Assembly: GCF_036013915.1 (NCBI RefSeq)
Contig: NZ_CP107899.1
Location: 124,001 to 188,000 of the forward strand
Length of the DNA: 64,000 nt
From: Streptomyces sp. NBC_00464
GTDB lineage: Bacteria; Actinomycetota; Actinomycetes; Streptomycetales; Streptomycetaceae
Direction of reading: 5' to 3'
Shown: one piece after another, positions 61,725 to 64,000 of the stretch
Layout: each line of letters begins with the position of its first letter
How positions within the stretch are numbered: position 1 is the stretch's first letter
Position numbers and translations under genes: made by a program
Notes under the pieces: model-generated
Database searches by the model: none
What the model was told of the DNA's origin: nothing
Seen by the model: only the letters and a program-made list of their open reading frames with translations

Positions 61725-62449
61725 GCGATCTCCCTGCCCCGGGCGAGGTCGTCGTGGTTGTCGATCTCGACCCAGGTCACCTCGCCGATGGGGGCCACGT
61801 CGACGGTGAAGCCGCGGTTGACGAGCTCCTGGTAGCCGTCCTCGTAGTAGAGGTCCGGGTCGCGTTCGAACGTCGCCTTGAGCGCGTCGGCGAGCTCCTC
61901 GGCGGCCTCCGCCTCGATGAGGGTGACACCGATGTACTCGCCGGTGGCGGTGGCCGGGTCCATCAGCTTCGTGATGCGCCGGACCCCCTTGTCGCCGTCG
62001 GTGATGACCTTCATCTCCTCGTCGGCGAGGTTCTTCACCGTGTCGAGGGCGAGGATGATCTTCTGACCCTTGCCGCGCGCGTCCAGCAGCGTCCGCTCGA
62101 CCGAGACCGGGTGGACGGTGTCTCCGTTGGCGAGGATCACCCCGCGCTTGAGGATCTCGCGGGCGCACCACAGGGAGTAGGCGTTGTTCCACTCCTCGGC
62201 CTTGTCGTTGTCCACGAGGGTGAGCTCGAGGCCGTACTTCGCCTCCAGCTCCTCCTTGCGGTCGTAGACGGCTTCCTTGCGGTAGCCGACGACGATCGCG
62301 ACCTCGGTGAGACCGATCTCGGCGAAGTTCGCCAGCGTGAGATCGAGGACGGTCTTCTCGCCGTCCACCGGCACGAGAGCCTTGGGGAGCGTGTCGGTGT
62401 AGGGGCGCAGGCGCCGTCCTGCGCCGGCTGCCAGTACGAGGCCGATCAT
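61712..62449 (-). CDS. Sugar/polyol-phosphate cytidylyltransferase
   Basis: 245 residues from an ATG overlapping the stop of the next gene upstream (ATGA). Nucleotidyltransferase start LVLAAGAGRRLRPYTDTLPKALVPV with the metal-binding LANGDTVHP, typical of phosphocholine/polyol-phosphate cytidylyltransferases. It makes a CDP-activated headgroup, the donor of the CDP-alcohol transferases in the same operon. Confidence 0.88.
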   Translation of the reverse strand: MIGLVLAAGAGRRLRPYTDTLPKALVPVDGEKTVLDLTLANFAEIGLTEVAIVVGYRKEAVYDRKEELEAKYGLELTLVDNDKAEEWNNAYSLWCAREILKRGVILANGDTVHPVSVERTLLDARGKGQKIILALDTVKNLADEEMKVITDGDKGVRRITKLMDPATATGEYIGVTLIEAEAAEELADALKATFERDPDLYYEDGYQELVNRGFTVDVAPIGEVTWVEIDNHDDLARGREIACLY

Positions 62450-64000
62450 GCGGGTTCTCCTTCGTCGTGAACGGCGGGCGCCGCGGAGGACACCCAGAAG
62501 CGGATGGACTCCACCAGAACGACCAGTGCCACGGCCACCGCGAGGGCGGTGAGAGCCACGGTGAAACCTGAGGCCCCCGTGGTCACGGCGGCGAACACGG
62601 CCACCACCAGGGTCCGGCCCTCGTGCCCGCCGATCGTGCGCACCAGCCACTGGGGCGGGGCGCCGGTGCCGCCTCGAATGCGGTACACCGTGTCGTAGTG
62701 ATGGTAGGCGACCGCCGAAACGAGGCCGAAGGCCGCGGGCAGCGCACCGTCGATGTCGCTGCGTGCGGCCAGGATGAGGATCGTGCAGTACTCCGCCGCG
62801 CGGAAGACGGGGGGGAGCAGCCAGTCCAGTGCGCCCTTGAGGGGGCGGGCCACCGCTACGCCCGCACAGATCGCGTAGAACACCGCGGCAGCGATCATCT
62901 GCCGGCTGCCGAAGGGCTGCTGCAGTGCGGCGGCGATCAGTGCGCCGGTGCCGACGACCGCCACCACCGGGGCGCTCCAGGCGCCGGGGATCCGGGGGCC
63001 GCGGGCCGCCACGAGCTGGGCGATCGGGCCGGAGTCGGCGAGGTCGGCGAGGGCCTGGGCGGCGCGGTCGGTGCGGCGGGCCTTGCGGGTCAGGGAGCGC
63101 AGCAGCCGGCCGGCGGTGGTGTAGCAGGCCGCGAAGGCGCAGCCGACGAGCAGGGCGTAGAAGACGATCCGCGGGGTGGTCAGCGCGGTCAGCACGGCGA
63201 TCATCGCCCAGCGCTCACCGATCGGGAGCACGATTATGCGGCGCACCCAATGAGTCCAGCCGACGCTGTCGAGCTTGTCCGAGAGGGCCGCCGTGGGGCT
63301 GGCGTTCGCGACCGCGTCGTGGTTCGCCTCGGTGAACGAGAAGTCGATGACGTGGCGGCAGGACTGGAGCACCATCGCGCCGAGGGCCAGCGCCCACACG
63401 TCGTCACCGCCGCGGGCGGCGCCGAGGGCGAGGCCCGCGTAGTAGGCGTACTCCTTGGCCCGGTCGAAGGTGGCGTCCAGCCACGCGCCCATCGTGGAGT
63501 ACTGCAGCGAGTAGCGGGCGAGCTGCCCGTCGGTGCAGTCCAGCACGAAGGAGAAGAGGAGCAGCAGCCCGGCGGCGACGTATCCGCCACGGGTGCCGGT
63601 GGCCGCGCAGGCCGCCGCGATGAGTGCGGTCAGCAGGGACGCGGTGGTGACCTGGTTCGGGGTGAACCCGCGGCGCGCGCACCAGCGGGCGATGTAGCGC
63701 GAGTACGGGCTGATGCAGTACGTGGTGAAGAAGCCGTCGCGGGCCTTGACGGCGCTGCGCAGCCGGACCGCCTCGTCGTCGACGGCGGCGACGCCGGACT
63801 GCGCGGTGGCACGTGCGGCCTCGTCCGCCGGCACGGCGGCGACGAGCGAGCCGAGCTCAGGGCGCTGGACCGCGGTGCCCTCGGCGTCCATCGTGGACGC
63901 GATCCGCCCCGGCACGGTGCGGTCGACGACCGCCACAGCGGTGCCGGGCGGTCCTGCGGGAACACCGGCGCCGACCGCCTCGGTGGTGATGCGCAGGGCG
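62446..64000 (-). CDS. DUF5941 membrane protein with CDP-alcohol phosphatidyltransferase domain, 5' end outside the window
   Basis: The frame is open to the right window edge, so the N-terminus is missing; at least 517 residues are present. Shortly after the start of the visible part, a CDP-alcohol transferase motif occurs: DCTDGQLARYSLQYSTMGAWLDATFDRAKEY. Around it are about ten hydrophobic spans. The unknown upstream part may be an extra enzymatic domain. It is coupled to the cytidylyltransferase (ATGA) and is the second CDP-alcohol transferase in this cluster. Confidence 0.85.
   Translation of the reverse strand, partial: ALRITTEAVGAGVPAGPPGTAVAVVDRTVPGRIASTMDAEGTAVQRPELGSLVAAVPADEAARATAQSGVAAVDDEAVRLRSAVKARDGFFTTYCISPYSRYIARWCARRGFTPNQVTTASLLTALIAAACAATGTRGGYVAAGLLLLFSFVLDCTDGQLARYSLQYSTMGAWLDATFDRAKEYAYYAGLALGAARGGDDVWALALGAMVLQSCRHVIDFSFTEANHDAVANASPTAALSDKLDSVGWTHWVRRIIVLPIGERWAMIAVLTALTTPRIVFYALLVGCAFAACYTTAGRLLRSLTRKARRTDRAAQALADLADSGPIAQLVAARGPRIPGAWSAPVVAVVGTGALIAAALQQPFGSRQMIAAAVFYAICAGVAVARPLKGALDWLLPPVFRAAEYCTILILAARSDIDGALPAAFGLVSAVAYHHYDTVYRIRGGTGAPPQWLVRTIGGHEGRTLVVAVFAAVTTGASGFTVALTALAVAVALVVLVESIRFWVSSAAPAVHDEGEPA

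Overview
The window is a contiguous piece of a high-GC actinomycete chromosome, almost certainly Streptomyces. Evidence: strong third-position G/C bias, many GTG starts, frequent GTGA/ATGA stop-start overlaps, a conservon (cvn) operon, a Streptomyces-style hopanoid cluster, and rare TTA codons in two regulated genes. No rRNA, CRISPR array or complete mobile element is visible. The only trace of mobility is a truncated tyrosine-integrase end beside a tRNA-Pro(GGG) gene.

Left part (1-4.7 kb): a coupled three-gene redox set (end of an FAD oxidoreductase, an MDR-family NADPH reductase, a Rieske oxygenase), then the integrase remnant and tRNA-Pro, then a transketolase split into two genes. From about 4.8 to 21.3 kb lies a polysaccharide-utilisation locus. 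It has a secreted CBM6 protein; a leftward operon for an LplB/LplC/LplA-type ABC importer that also carries an M1 peptidase and a beta-helix enzyme with a discoidin-like domain; a rightward 2-hydroxyacid dehydrogenase and LacI regulator; and a rightward M60 (enhancin-like) peptidase, PL8 hyaluronate/chondroitin-type lyase and DUF2264 (GH154-type) enzyme. The same 10-base LacI-type site lies in the promoters of both large operons, so they probably form one regulon. The gene content points to a uronic-acid polysaccharide attached to protein.

Middle part (21.3-44.2 kb): a five-gene conservon whose last gene is a GAF protein; a C39-like peptidase/esterase pair; an ArsR-type regulator; an MBL-fold hydrolase; a PPOX protein; a CMD/AhpD-like protein; an amino-acid dehydrogenase with a clear promoter and TetR-type operator, followed by a TetR gene. 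Next come a DUF6745 protein and a small histidine-rich partner, divergent from a complete, collinear STM4015-STM4014-STM4013-STM4012-STM4011 operon: leucine-rich protein, ATP-grasp-like protein, sulfatase-fold hydrolase and two radical SAM enzymes. This conserved system has no known product and is the strongest candidate here for undescribed biology. Then follow an SGNH hydrolase, a LysM-M23 peptidoglycan hydrolase behind a c-di-AMP (ydaO) riboswitch, and a tyrosine phosphatase.

Right part (44-64 kb, nearly all leftward): the hopanoid cluster (hpnC, hpnD, hpnE, prenyl synthase, shc, hpnG, hpnH, dxs, aminotransferase) ending with an XRE-cupin regulator and a small membrane protein. Beyond it is a tightly coupled surface-phospholipid or polymer cluster: DUF5941/CDP-alcohol transferase (cut by the window end), CTP-type nucleotidyltransferase, glycerol-1-phosphate-dehydrogenase-like enzyme, second CDP-alcohol transferase, GT2 glycosyltransferase and an ABC-2 exporter.
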